DNA from: Monilinia fructicola
Lineage: Eukaryota > Ascomycota > Leotiomycetes > Helotiales > Sclerotiniaceae
Direction: 5' to 3'
NCBI GenBank assembly: GCA_008692225.1
Contig: VICG01000002.1
Location: 2,525,501-2,589,500 of the forward strand
DNA length: 64,000 bases
Each line of letters opens with the position of its first letter. Position 1 is the stretch's first letter. Both the position numbers and the translations under genes were made by a program. Positions 47,879 through 60,342 of the stretch are shown piece by piece. The notes under the pieces are model-generated. The model saw only the letters and a program-made list of their open reading frames with translations, was not told the DNA's origin and did no database searches.

Positions 47879-49412
47879 ACTCACAGACCCCATAAGAGCC
47901 TCGAATTCTTCACTGGCAAGTCAGAAAATAAAGGACTTCCCCCTCCGAGTTTTGTCATCTTCTTTCGTTCTAGGCTAGCATAGCAGAGATTTTAATCTCA
48001 ATGCTTCTGTCTGGATTGTTTCTAGTTTCCCAGGTCGTCCAGACTATTAGACTATTCTGCTTATTTTTCATATGCTTGTAATTTTTCCATACTGAACCAT
48101 TCATCCATAACTCTACACCTAAGCACTCTACTCATTCTCAAAGATTACCCGCGGTATTGAGAATTCTCACTTGAAGATGCTTGAGCCAGCAATCCTAATA
48201 TCTTCACATTGAAGCATATCGAGGAGTTTAAACTCGAGACACTCGTCTCAGTCCTAATCCATGGTTTCGCAGTAATTTTGACACCAAATGTTCCAACTTC
48301 AAGGTGCTCTTTCGAACCAGCCTAAAGCTCTGGATTTGCCGGAATTGTTCAAGGTTTATATAGGTGGTTGTTGGTTAAGGGGTAGAAGAATCGCCGAGTC
48401 TAGAAGCTTCATCATATGTTCTAGTTGTTCTAGAAGGATATTAGTCGCTATTCGTGCTTTTCATATAATACTAATGAAACCATGCGCTCTTGCAAGGTTG
48501 CCTCATGATACAAAAGTAAATTGTGACTCAATTGCGATAGCTCACCGATAGGTAGGTAAATTGAAGAAATTGCAGGGGTTTGTCAGCTTGCAGATTGAGG
48601 GGTCACCTTTTGATGATCCTGGAGAAAAACTAATCATATAATGTATCAACGCTATGGACGCCACCACGGTGTTTATTAAGCTGCTCGGGCCGCCCCCATA
48701 CTACTTGTAGTGTTCTTTTCCCTTTTTGAGGGGTTTGAAAAGTATAGAATTCAATTCTTTCATTGGTTCGTTGTGTTAGGCTATGATGTCTCAAAGATGA
48801 TGAAGGTAAATAAAGAAATACTCGGAAACAAAAAAGCAATAATGGCATTTGCTCCGACTGCTTATACCCGAATACTACCTCATTTTCGCTTATGTACCCT
48901 AAAAGGGGTCGATGAATGAATCGTATGGAAGCTCTGACCGTGTTACCTTCATTTTTCATCGGTTCCTTGATCAAAAGGGCAAAAGATTGATAATCATATC
49001 GAACAACAAATTTATCTGAGATTATCCATTCCTTGGTAACCATAGGGTTGGTATTTGCCGGCATGAAACTATCTGTTACTAGGGAAATTTAAATTGCCAT
49101 CATTGGCTGCATCGTTCAAGCATCGCGTTGAATTTGACGATAAATCCGAGGCTAGAAGCAAAAGAAGTAAAGTGCTCAATGATGACGATTTGCGCGGCAT
49201 CTTCATCCGGACTTACCAACAGTTGTTACTATGACATGAGCCTGCGACTTCTTTGGCTGTCAATCCACAATTCCGCGTGTACCTAAGATGCCGATTATCC
49301 ACAATTTCAGAAATGTCCATGTATACATCGTAGATCACCCGCCCATCTTTATTTCTCGTCAATCTTTTGCCATTGTAACAATTGCAAACTTTATCCTTCA
49401 ATATATTTGTAG
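47879..49412. other. Intergenic upstream of the transporter
   Basis: No supported gene. Two minus-strand frames, 48630-49064 (begins MPANTNPMVTKEWIISDK from a real ATG) and 49213-49458, look partly protein-like and may be exons of a decayed or unrecognised minus-strand gene, but I could not join them with sensible splice sites. Confidence 0.35.
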
Positions 49413-51152
49413 ATGGATCGAATGAAACGTGTTTTATCGCGGCCAAATGCGAAGCCATATCGAACGAAACATATCAAGGATGAAAATCCGTATATCAATG
49501 AAAACGGGCATCTGGATTTTGGGCCTGGGGATATAGATAATCCAAAGAATTGGTCCAAGGCGAGACGATGGTATATCACCGTGGTATCCGTTTTACTTGT
49601 GGTTAATGCAACATTTGCATCATCCAGTCCATCAGGATGCTTGCCAGGAATTGAGGAGGAATTCCACGTTTCTGCAGAAGCCTCTGCACTCGTGATCACG
49701 GTGTTCCTCTTGGGATACTGCTTTGGACCGTTATTCTGGGCGCCCTTATCCGAGTTCTTTGGTCGAAGATGGATCTTTTATATTTCATTCACCTTGTACT
49801 TCGCTTTCAACTTTCTCTGCGCCTTTGCCAATAACTTTGCGGCCTTGTTGATTGGACGATTCATAACGGGTACGATGGCTAGCTCGCCACTTTCGAATGC
49901 TCCTGGGGTTCTCGCCGATATTTGGGGTCCAGTAGAAAGAGGAAATGCCATGGCCTTGTTCTCCATGATGACTTTTGCCGGTCCCGCATTGGGTCCTGTA
50001 ATCTCTGGATTTCTTGAGTTAAAGAAGGACTGGAGGTGGAACTTCTATGTTATCCTATGGCTCGCTGCTGCCACCGAGCTTTTGATGTTCACCATCCCAG
50101 AAACTTTACCATCGAAGTTGCTGCTAAACAAAGCAAAGAGGATAAGGGCATTGAACATTCCAGGCTTCGAGGATGTCAAGACCCCCGTCGAAGCTAGCAA
50201 TCGTACCTTGTGGCAAATATTCAAGATTGCACTCACCAGACCTTGGCAAATCCTCATCGATCCAATATCGTTCGCCGTTGCAATCTACCTTTCCGTAGTA
50301 TATGCGTTGCTTTACATGCTGTTCACGATCTACCCTATCATCTTTCAAGAGAAGCGTGGCTGGAATTCTGGCGTGGGAGAGCTACCACTGATTGGAACCA
50401 TTATTGGTGCTATTATAGGTGGTGTCGCCATTTTCATCGTGTCTCTCCGCGATAGAAAGAGGATGGAGGCAGGCCATGTCGGCGTAGCGGAGGATCGTCT
50501 ACCAGTCGCGATGGTCGGTGGTATTATCTTCCCAATTACTATGTTCTGGTTTGCGTGGAGTGGAAATTACAATAGTGTGCATTGGATAGTCCCTACTATT
50601 GGAGGAGTCTTCCTTGCCACATCTATTCTTCTTATTTTTGTCGCGTATCTCAACTACCTTACCGATACATACTTGATGTATGCCGCCAGTGCAATTGCAG
50701 CAAACACTGTTTGTAGATCGGCAGCCGGTGCCGCAGCGCCACTATTCACGACATATATGTTCGATTCTCTCGGCGTAGGGGGCGGCGGTTCACTAATAGG
50801 TGGAATAGCCTGCCTCCTCGCCCCAATCCCCTTCTTGTTTTACAAATATGGTGGCGCAATCCGAGAACGATCCAAATTCGCACCAACACCCGCGAAACAT
50901 CATTCAAAAGAACAAGCCGAAGGAAACGAAAAGAACATCGAAACAACTCAATCTTCACCAGACCAAACGACAGAAAATAGGAGCAGTGATAGCTCGTCGT
51001 CAGCATCAAGCATCGCTAGTATGCCTGATGCGCCGCGTGAAGACACTTATCATCAGGAAGGCTATATTGAAGAGGGTATGGGATTTGACCGAGTAGCATT
51101 GCCTAGTGACACGAGAGTGCATGACGCTGGACAGCTTGCGAGTGAAAAATGA
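49413..51152 (+). CDS. MFS multidrug-type transporter (DHA1 family, 12 TM)
   Basis: 579 residues in a single exon from ATG 49413. A polar N-terminus contains the DPEN-like segment DIDNPKNWSKARRWYI just before TM1, as in fungal FLR1/polyamine/fluconazole-type DHA1 transporters. Motif A is at about 105-119 (GPLFWAPLSEFFGRR), followed by TM3-4 with NAPGVLADIWGPVERGNA and motif C-like FAGPALGPVISGF, then WRWNFYV. A hydrophilic central loop (about 225-275) precedes TM7-12, in which GVGGGGSLIGGIACLLAPIP near the end is also usual. The last 90 residues are a Ser/Glu-rich cytoplasmic tail, longer than in many relatives. It is expected to be a plasma-membrane proton antiporter exporting small molecules or drugs; the substrate is unknown. 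Confidence 0.93.
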   Translation: MDRMKRVLSRPNAKPYRTKHIKDENPYINENGHLDFGPGDIDNPKNWSKARRWYITVVSVLLVVNATFASSSPSGCLPGIEEEFHVSAEASALVITVFLLGYCFGPLFWAPLSEFFGRRWIFYISFTLYFAFNFLCAFANNFAALLIGRFITGTMASSPLSNAPGVLADIWGPVERGNAMALFSMMTFAGPALGPVISGFLELKKDWRWNFYVILWLAAATELLMFTIPETLPSKLLLNKAKRIRALNIPGFEDVKTPVEASNRTLWQIFKIALTRPWQILIDPISFAVAIYLSVVYALLYMLFTIYPIIFQEKRGWNSGVGELPLIGTIIGAIIGGVAIFIVSLRDRKRMEAGHVGVAEDRLPVAMVGGIIFPITMFWFAWSGNYNSVHWIVPTIGGVFLATSILLIFVAYLNYLTDTYLMYAASAIAANTVCRSAAGAAAPLFTTYMFDSLGVGGGGSLIGGIACLLAPIPFLFYKYGGAIRERSKFAPTPAKHHSKEQAEGNEKNIETTQSSPDQTTENRSSDSSSSASSIASMPDAPREDTYHQEGYIEEGMGFDRVALPSDTRVHDAGQLASEK

Positions 51153-52646
51153 TATCAACCGAAATGTGGAACGTACCGTATTGATAGATTAGAAACGATT
51201 CATGGGTGTGGTTTTAAATGGAGAGTAATGTACAGCGGGGGTATAAGACATTTTTGTAGCGTTTTAGCATAATGATGAACGTAGAACTGTTAATGAAAAC
51301 ACTTTGCTTCTTGTATTGACGCAATCTTTGTAGTAATTTTTTCTCTCATGGTCTTTATAATAAACAAGACAATGATTAGGAGGGGTCGGCGATATTGCTT
51401 TCGTTATGGCTTAGTTGCCAGTATCTTGATTTGTTCAATACTTTCCTCCTTAAAAATGTACTGGCGTTTAATATCATTATTTTGAAATACAGATGGGAGA
51501 GCTCGCAGGACGGATGTGGGAGGCGCTTGAGACCCTTCATCTGATCTGACGAACAGGACAGAATCTCCACAGAAATTGTACGAGTCAAAGTTGGGATTAT
51601 CTGACATGAGAAAATAGCAATACGAACTCAAGCTTCGGAAATCAAATTCCGAGAGGGCATCCGGCTACAGATAGCCTACTGGAAACTTCTAATCCCACAA
51701 TATCCGGTGGAACCCTACAATGCACCAGTGTCGCAGAATTTGTTCCCTTTAACTAATCGATCATCTTTTTGTGCACTAGTTACCAATACACTGTTGCTCT
51801 CTTCTTACATCATCCTTCCTGAATAACTCGCAACCATGGGCGTTGCTAATCTCAAGACAGTATTGTTTCGCCGTCCGTTAGCGGGAATGAATCTAGAGAG
51901 AAGTCACTTGAAGTGCGGTAAGATTTTGACATAAAATCCGCACATCTAGCGGGTCACAGTTTCGTGGATGAGAATTTTGGGCTGTTGTGAACAACAGGCT
52001 TTGCATGTGAAATTGGATCTAGAATCTTGTCCTCGGATTCCAGATGGTATGCGGATCAAGACTTTCGATATAGTATCAAATTCTTTGAATGCTGGAGGAG
52101 CGAGCAACTGCTTCTGTTGAGTTTGTGATTTGTATTCTTTCCGTGATACGAGCATCAGCTCCAGACCCCGACTTTGTGTTAATGTGTATTCATCTTTTTT
52201 GATGGATGGATATTATACGGTTTTTTGGGGTTTTTTTTGAAGGGTCATTAAAAAAAAGCCATGAACATGAGAAGACCTTGAGTTCTCAGATATTAGATGC
52301 TCAGCATACCCAGCTTTTGAAAATATTGGTGTCATCCCATAGGGAATTAAGCCACGTCACGGCATAAGTCCAAAAGTATAGAATCTAATTTACTTCTGGT
52401 GCGGTTTAAGTGTCAACGAGGCTACGTTCTCAGACCAAAGTCTTTATTATGAATTAATGTATACGGCGTCTCATATAGCCTTGATAAATTCACCATGGAT
52501 TGACTGAAAGCAAAACAATCTTGAGAAGCTGACATAATCACCTACTGGCCTTGGCCGCACTATCGGCACCTAAATCATATAAGAACCTTTCTCAGCGATC
52601 AAGAAAACATTATTTGTATCAACAGATACATTGTCGATTGTCCACA
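51153..52646. other. Intergenic with coding-like minus-strand fragments
   Basis: Two minus-strand frames (51404-51631 and 51946-52155) have balanced, protein-like composition, for example FCGDSVLFVRSDEGSQAPP in the first. They may be remains of one gene, but no start, stop and splice combination works. A short plus frame at 51837 (MGVANLKTVLFRRP) ends after 30 codons near a GTAAGA donor. Confidence 0.3.
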
Positions 52647-53500
52647 ATGTCTTCACCGGAAGAAACCAAGACAGCTACCGGCAAACTTAATCTTCTCAGG
52701 CGTCATGGTTCAGATGTTTCCAACCTTCGCAAAGCATATGGCTTTACTCTCAATATTCAGTATTCCGGTGAAGGTCACAACAAAAGCTTAACGACAGCGT
52801 TTGCTACTTTGAAGGGTGGTTGCCTCGCGATTAAGAGCTGCCCAGTCTTCAAGACATTGGAAATCTGTTATGGAAACTCAGAAGCCAGGGCCGATCTTTA
52901 TCCCCAGATCATCAAATGGTTCAAGGTATAGCGCTAGTTCACATATAATTGTTCGCCTTGTATGTTTTGTTCTGACGGACACTTATAGGACAATAGCTCA
53001 AAGCTACTGATGACTTACGTGGAGGAGGTGCGTTACCTGGATCTGAGAGCGAAGATTTTGATGTCTCAAGCAAGTGGAAATACAATTGGAGATGATTTTG
53101 ATGCCTATATCAACAATAACATCAAGAATAATGGTCACCTCCAAAGAAATCAGGAGCAAGCCGCAGCTGAGACCTCCAGCATGAACTCTAATGTCTCTAC
53201 TATCTTGGGGAACATGGCTCAAGTATGTCTTGTCCATTACAGCTCATTCTTTTTCTATGAGATCTACAGACTGACATGACCTTTCTCAATTAGCTTCAAC
53301 TCGAAACAGCCGTGGGAAATAATGGACGTGGGACCAAGAGAGCCAGGGAGGACGACGCTGACATGGCTGATGACGGCATGTGTGTGCGAAAGAAGCCCAC
53401 CAAGAGAGCCAAAGAAAGAGCCAAGAAAAGTCTTATCAAGAGAGCAGATAAACTTTCGTCGGATGAAGATACCATAATCCAATCACCAAAGTCGCCTTAG
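52647..53500 (+). CDS. Three-exon gene, basic C-terminus, probably nuclear; function unknown
   Basis: Exons 52647-52925, 52989-53222 and 53294-53500, all phase 0, with introns of 63 and 71 nt (GTATAG...TATAG and GTATGT...ATTAG), give 239 residues. The ATG at 52647 is the first in frame. The first 95 residues look globular, with a moderately hydrophobic centre (GFTLNIQYSGEGHN, GGCLAIKSCPVFKTLEICYG). The middle is helical and Asn/Gln-rich. The C-terminal 60 residues are strongly basic with several nuclear-localisation-like clusters (GTKRARED, KKPTKRAKERAKK) and a Ser/Asp tail. No family recognised. Clean splice sites with all three exons in register make it a real gene model. Confidence 0.65.
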
Positions 53501-54283
53501 ATCTTCCACTGGTCTCCCTCTGATCTGGACTTTCCCTGCGCTTAAGGATACTCTGTCTCATCTCACTCTGGCTAATAGTATCTTTTCATACCAGAGTACC
53601 GAAATAGGGAGATGGTTAGTTGATAGTGACTGTTACATGGTCTCTAGGCGTTGGTATTTCGGGGTTGGGTGCTAGGCATTGTGGCCATCATATCTATCGC
53701 GATCTTTTCAGAGTACTGCCAAAGGATTGTAGTTGGTCCACTAAATAAATCATGTCTTGATCTTGATTAGACTAAGATCAATTACAATACTTCCTTGTCA
53801 CTGATTTAACATTTTGGTGTCGTGCCTGAGTAGATGAATAAATACCTACCCCTTTCATCCTCGGATAACATTCTAGCCCGCAGTTTACCCGAAGCACAAA
53901 GTAGACAATTTCACGTCCAGCTGGCAAGGTTGGTGTCCCTGCGGCTGTGCACTTACTCACTTACTTACTCACTGACTTGCATGGGAATAACCGAGTCTCT
54001 TAATTCTAATTTTTCAGTTTGCTGCTGCAATTTCAGGATGAAATCGTTTCAATTTTCATGGGATTGTTTTCAGAGGTACACGGAAAGACTCAGAATGTTA
54101 GGCATGGACATGTCTCAAATGGATGACACAATGCATGCAAACTTTGTTCTCTTACAGTATTGATAATTTAATCATCCTGATAAGTAAAAACTGACACAAG
54201 CCACTGAGACTGCAGTATTCCCTAGCTCAATCTGGCTACCATCACACCGCGAACTTTTTTCTTTCAGTTTTATGATAATCAAT
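53501..54283. other. Intergenic between convergent genes
   Basis: No gene seen; the 109-codon plus frame at 53834-54163 has no start context or motif. Confidence 0.45.
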
Positions 54284-54782
54284 TTACTGAATCTCTGCAA
54301 AGTCTCTCCTACGCATATCGAGCCAACCAACGTATGCCAGATCCTGACTCAAGGTTTCGCTCAATCTCAGATCCTCCAGACCACCGCATGTAATAAAAGC
54401 ATATTCTTCGTCGTATGACATGAAACCCTTAGCCTCTATTTCCTATATGTACGGAATTATTAGTATGGGTAATTTGAATATGTTGACAGTGATCTAAATG
54501 GTGATAGTATACCTTGAAGTAGTCAACGAGCTGAATACGTGCACTTGTTATGGCGTCAATCTGTTTGTAGAAAGCACCCTTGGCGTCGCTGCGGAAGACC
54601 AGGTGATTTCTGACTACATAGGTATCGCCAAACACGGTCATCGCTACATTGTGTATCTCTCGGTCGGTGAAGTAATGGCTATCTGGACCATTCGTATGAT
54701 CGACAGATATTACGAAGCCGTATTTTTCGCTAAAGTACTCTTCTTGCTCAATGAGTTCATCGTATTTTTTTGGGTCCATCAT
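54284..54782 (-). CDS. Two-exon gene of unknown function (142 aa)
   Basis: Exon 1 is 54782-54513 (90 codons) and exon 2 is 54442-54284 (53 codons with TAA), joined over a 70-nt intron (GTATAC...TATAG) at phase 0. The start MMDPKKYDELIEQEEYFSEK is followed by a mixed alpha/beta-looking sequence with many acidic and aromatic residues (YGFVISVDHTNGPDSHYF, NVAMTVFGDTYVVRNHLVFR). Exon 2 continues smoothly (EIEAKGFMSYDEEYAF...CGGLEDLRLSETLSQDL). No signal peptide or membrane segment, so probably a soluble intracellular protein. Family not recognised. The plus-strand frame opposite (54498-54815) is a mirror. Confidence 0.6.
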
Positions 54783-57534
54783 TTTGGGATTCTTGGATAT
54801 CGTATAGGTTTGTGAGTTTTGACCGGATTAGTAGTCGAGAGATATCTGGTTGACGATTATGCTATTCAGAAATTGTTAGAAAGTTGTGACTCTAAGTTCT
54901 TAAATAGCAGGGAGTGGATCTCAAACTTACAAATGTCGAGTCACTGCGGTGTCCCAACCAACCCGTAATATATGAGCTTTGTATAGATAAGTACAGCGAG
55001 AGGCATTAGTCTGGTACTTATTTGGTGGATATTGTTTGGCAGCAAGGTGAATGAGTAGTAGAGCTAAGGTTAATTCACGCTCGAATGCTAAGTATTTTAA
55101 CCGAAACCATAAACAATCACACGTCATGAGCTAAACACTGAATAGAAATGTCTTTTCAAGACCTTATTTCTGTAAGCTTCGTACGGTTGTGCCATAGCAG
55201 TGGGAAATAGTGTGGTCCTCGGAATGGAGAGTAGATCCGAAAGCCCCCTCATAGATCTCAATAGCTTTTCAACATGATCAAACTAGAAGAATCATAGTAA
55301 TATTCATGGGAGACCACCAGTTCAGATACCTTTGGACGGTTTTTTTAAATTTAAAAGGAGAAGGCAATTTCGCCTTCGCTCCTAACCACATTGGTAACAT
55401 TACCCATAAATGTCACATTGAGAACCGGCTTGTGTGCGTCTTCGAGACTTTTCAATGGAAAGCTGACGTTATTTCAAATGAAACCCCGAATCAGCTTGAA
55501 TATCAATGATAAACTGTGACCAGGTCTCCTTGAAATATGAAATCACTAGATAGGATGCTGTAGTTCCTTGATCATTAATAGAAGCGAAAGGGGATGATGA
55601 CCGGATTGACTGAATGGAAGAGAGAACACCAACGCTGAGCAGTGAGAATGAAATACAATTAGAAATAATCAGAGAAATCGAATATAAGTAGTTATAGGGT
55701 CTATCAATTCTATGGACAAGATACTGTTATTGTACCAAGCATGCCACTGAATCCCGCAATGGAATTCATAAGCGTCTTTCTCGTCAAGAAAGAAAACTTC
55801 TGTATCATGTTGAAATAACTTGAAAGTAACTTTGAAACCGAAACTCTCATGGCTATTTCTGATTAATAGTCATTGACAAGGCAGTTTCACAAGATCATGG
55901 GTGTTATCTATTACAAAACTTGAGGTGAAGTACATGGTCATATTTTTATTCATTGTGCAGACAGAACATACATTTACTGGAGTTCGCTTTTGTTACTCCT
56001 TATATCAAATGAACACTCGATCAGTAGTCAACAGTAAGAATTGTGATTGTGTAGTCATCGAGTTTCATAACTTCAAGTCATTCCTAAAGTTGTGGTGAGC
56101 AATCTGGGGGTTTAGTTTTGCTGTAATCTGCCTCATTGAAGCAATGAGAGCTTAACTCATTGTAATTCATGGCACTTATATTTTTGCCCTCTTTTGATGT
56201 TATCTTTCATTCTTTTTCTTCTTGGACAGCATCTCATTTATATTCTGTTAGTATTATTCTCCTAGGCGTTTATATAAGGCATTCTAATAGTTTGAATATG
56301 ACCAGGCCGGTGATAATCATCATGCCAAACTCATATCAAGGCAATTTGACAAGCATTTTAATATATTCTCACCATAGGATTTCTGTCATATAGTACGGTC
56401 CAGAGTCATAATCTCCACTAACCACAAGTTTCTGAGTGAGTCTTCCTGCTTACAGCTTTTGAAGGTCAACTGCCACTTGGCAAGTGAGTTGCTTAGTATG
56501 GTCATGAATAAATAACACGACTACCTTTCGTTCTTATAATATCTAGATCAATGGAAAATGTGGAGAATGCAGCCATAATTTATCAACATTATATATCTGA
56601 TATTGAGACAGTCATACCTCACTATTTGTTTTTCTATCAGTATTTGATTTATGCAAAAATCATCCCCTTTTCTCCATGTTTCGTTTGGTAATGAGGCATA
56701 TTTCTACTTTAGCTAAAGCTCAACACTTGGAAATTTGCTATTCTAACCCTACTATAGAGCTCCTCAGTTTCCCTCCAGTTCCCCTCCAATGCCATTTCTG
56801 TGGCCGCCCTCAATATTAAGACATCCGAAAGATGAAAGAGCAGCTAAAATCAAATTCTTTGTTGTGCACGCAATTTCTGCCAGACACCAAAACACGCAAT
56901 GGTCATTAGATTGCGCACATCACTAGCCATTGCAAATATTTCAGCACAATGAGAGAACGCATTTTAAGCCTGATATCTAAGATACCGACTATAGCTCTGA
57001 TCAATCTCTTTTGCGTGCTGCGTGCCAAACATATTCCAAAATAAATGCATGGTCATTGATCGGCAATAGCGATCCAGCGTCCGTTACATCCAACATACTC
57101 GATGAAATTGATTATAAATCTGAATTGACATTCCCTACGGTGTCTCTGCATGACCAACAGCTGAGGTCAACGTCAGTCTTTGCATTCACATCGCCGTGAT
57201 CTAGATGATTCTCTTGGTAAATCAAATTACAGACGTTTGATATACAAGAGATTCCCCAATGCGAATCGATGGTAGTTGATTACATACCGAGATAAATCGA
57301 TATAGTTTCTGAATGATTCATAATCAAATCTAATATTGCTCGCGTTATGCTCCTTTTCTTCACTTGACTCTGTTCGCTTAGCACCTCTATCTCCACTCTC
57401 CAACTTCCCTAGTCTCCACCAACCTAAACGAAGAGGAATCACTCTTCACAAAAATCCCCAATAGACGTTAAGAAGTTCTCATAGCCACGAGAAACTATGC
57501 CCTTTGCTTCTATCTTGTACTGCTGGTGTTGTTC
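54783..57534. other. Gene-poor AT-rich stretch
   Basis: No supported gene. Frames of 60-74 codons at 55306-55509, 55901-56098, 56169-56393 and 57011-57199 have no motifs. The minus frame at 57227-57442 is discussed with the next entry. Confidence 0.4.
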
Positions 57535-57711
57535 TTACTCGAATGTCTGTGTTTTGATCATCTCAAACTGCAATGGGCTAGAGATCCCGTCTACCATGAG
57601 TAGTTCAAAGACCAGCATACCTATATCTCCGCTCACGTATATTTGGGTCTCTCGAAGTGTACATCCAGGAAATATTTCCAGCTTTTGCTGCCTAGTGACG
57701 TTGATCTCCAT
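57535..57711 (-). CDS. Short open frame, possible exon of a decayed minus-strand gene
   Basis: A 58-codon minus frame begins MEINVTRQQKLEIFPGC and ends at TAA 57535-57537; it reads like genuine protein with balanced composition. An acceptor-like CTTAG lies just upstream and a GTAAGA donor overlaps the stop, so it may be an internal exon. The next downstream minus frames (57510-57440 and 57442-57227) are also protein-like but can be joined only through an intron of 29 nt or with frame conflicts. I treat it as a probable relic. Confidence 0.25.
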   Translation of the reverse strand: MEINVTRQQKLEIFPGCTLRETQIYVSGDIGMLVFELLMVDGISSPLQFEMIKTQTFE

Positions 57712-58404
57712 AATGAACTCGGCACCACTCTAAGCAGAATCTTTAGGGCGCGCGGAGCTCTGAAAGGAACTACGCGCTTGCTATCTGGGTACCAGGGCAT
57801 AGATTTGTAGACTAGTTGTCTTAATGAGATGCAACAATTGAATTTAATCAACGCGAGAAATCACGTAGATTGACCGAATTAGATTGAGTATCGGGTATAT
57901 CTAGTTTGATTTTCTGTTTCCACAGCACTATTGGACTAAATTCTACGACGATTCGATCCTTTCGTCCGCTTTTTGTAGAAGATTAACAGCATGTAATTAC
58001 ATTGAACGTGTCGGGAAACGGATCGTGTGGCATTTGAGTTGCCGTACAAATAATTCGTCTAACTGTGTTGGGCATACTAGCACTTCGAGGAATACTATAA
58101 AGTCATCCTCCATTCCGTAGATTACACAGAGAATAACAGCGATGATTATAACAACAAGAGATTCAAGTAATTGCACGTTAACTAACCAGGTTAATCCCAA
58201 AAGAAGGAGATCGTGGAGGATGTTATGGCACAGAGAGTCACGGTGTCGATTCAGTGGTATAACAGGGAGAATATATAAACTATATATACGACAGTCTCGT
58301 TCTCTCATCCACAGCACAGCTATCTTCCCCCTCGATCTTACTCGAAAACCTCGACCACCGCAGAGTTATCGACATGCTATTCTTCTCGAGATCTCACAGG
58401 AGAA

Positions 58405-58800
58405 CTAGAGCATTGCAGGATAAGTTGCAACCTTGAGCCGTGCCCATACGACGCCATGCCTACCGGAAGCGAAAGCACACCCGTGCAGACCATGAATTCC
58501 CAATCCTTCGCTCCAGACCATTGCAATGCTTGCGTAGCCGAACATCCCAACGCCCGGATTTGTCCGGTCAGAGATGACAGAAAACTTGCGCCAAAGAGCG
58601 GAACATCCTGAACAATGTAACCATGGCCAGTCTTTAGCGAGCCCAAGGTACAGCAGTCTGCGCTCTCTATTTCCCATTGCCGTCCAAGGCCTTTGGTGTG
58701 GGATTTTCGACGCAGTGTGGCGCGGGCATTCTGCAGGGCCGTCCTGGAGCTTGATGCTGATTCTCCATCGCTCAATCTCCGGAGCGAATGTGGTGAAGCT
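58405..58800 (-). pseudogene. GC-richer coding-like relic, possibly of an F-box-associated fungal protein
   Basis: One minus frame stays open for about 130 codons and contains RRLLYLGLAKDWPWLHCSGC. The run of Leu followed by Asp-Trp-Pro and a C-x2-C pair resembles the fungal segment of the type LL.RDLP..YLC..C found after F-boxes, but this resemblance is from memory of the pattern only. There is no start codon or F-box upstream, and a competing open frame (58377-58775) overlaps it. GC content is well above that of the flanks. Confidence 0.25.
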
Positions 58801-58858
58801 ATGCTATCTGGTTAGAGATTCACGAGCGCTTGCGTGCCACGCGTCGTTTTTGGACTAG

Positions 58859-60342
58859 TCGGATGATGAGCCTAGGTGGGTATCATGCGACTCTCCTCTA
58901 AGACGCCCAGGTAAACTGTTAGCGCGACGAATAACAGAACCAGGGAGGTTGCAACTGCGTCTCTTCGATATATTCGAACTATCCGTGTTTGAGTCCATTT
59001 ATCTCGATCTCTTTGATCGGAGCATCTTTCGCAGGGCAATTCTAGCTTAAATCTACTTGATTGATCATATGCTTTTCTCCTTCAGTGGGGAGCGCTATCT
59101 GGAGCATCGAGCGGAACACTAATTCAATAACCAGGAGAGAATTTATATCTATAAATCGGTATATGGAGAATAAGGAATATGGTCTCGCACCCAGTCATAT
59201 TTTGTCTCTTCGATGACTCAATATATGTAAGGTTGGAAGAAATGATATCGAGAGCATTAATCAAGCGTAGTGTGCGTACATATTGCGATCCCCCCTCTGG
59301 TCAACACACCAAACAGGAACTAGTGCGTATTTGACCCCTCACCCAGACTATCAAAGACTGTTCTATTCGACCGAGCCTGGGGGGATGGATAGCATGGCCG
59401 AAGTTTATCTGGGGTTTGCGAGATTTTTGCCCCTGTTTTTGGGTTTTGGGCGATGCGAGACTGGAGGCGCTACCTTGGAAACTCGTTCCTACTTACTGAC
59501 AGAGGAGAGTAAATAGTTAATACTTTTTCACCTTATCTCAAATCAGGGTTCAGAAAAGTAAAGGCGTCACCACCAAAGTTTCGGATCCCAAAAGTTGAAA
59601 TAGGCGAAAGCACCAACGACGTCTAACTAGCCGAAAAGACTAATTGTAAATGTAGATGTAGATTGTGGGGAAAATATGATACTACGATTAATTTTGAAAT
59701 GGCAAAGAAGGATTCAAGATAATCTGGATATATTGGTTGATGTACACCGTCGTCGCAGTTCCAAATGATTCATGCTCACCTGCTAATAAATCCTCAATCA
59801 ATACATCAGAAGGAGAACCATTCATCTTGAATTTAAAGGGTTTTATTTGATTCCTCAAAGAGGATTGTGACTACTTAAGAGAATTGATATGATGTGATAT
59901 GATACACAGATGCAGCGCACCCTGCATGCATTCCCAACTTCCATCGACCTATCGCTCCATACCACCGGACCGATCTACTTATTGCGCTACCAGAACTTCC
60001 TGGTAAATCATTTTTTTCCTGTTCACGGTCAATTTTTCAAGGATTTGTTATTCAATTTTTTATGTATCTGTAGTTTTATGTCGCTGAAATGCAAGAAAGA
60101 TTCCTCCCGGGTGACCGATTTTTCTCGATGATTCGATCCCATCTATGGGGAAGTGAAATTGGACAGAGGGAAGATGGTTTGAATATCGAGGGAAACACCA
60201 TGAGCTATGAGCTGAAAAGGAAGGTGGACTGTTATTTTTGAGAGGAAGGTTGACAGCGGTCATGTTTGATGTGCGATGGGGAATCTGGGTTGTTTGAAAG
60301 GCAAATAGAGGTCTTGCAAAAATGAAGTGATGAGAACGGAAA
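58859..60342. other. Intergenic, no gene seen
   Basis: AT-rich. The 77-codon plus frame at 59283-59516 is not supported by any feature. Confidence 0.4.
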
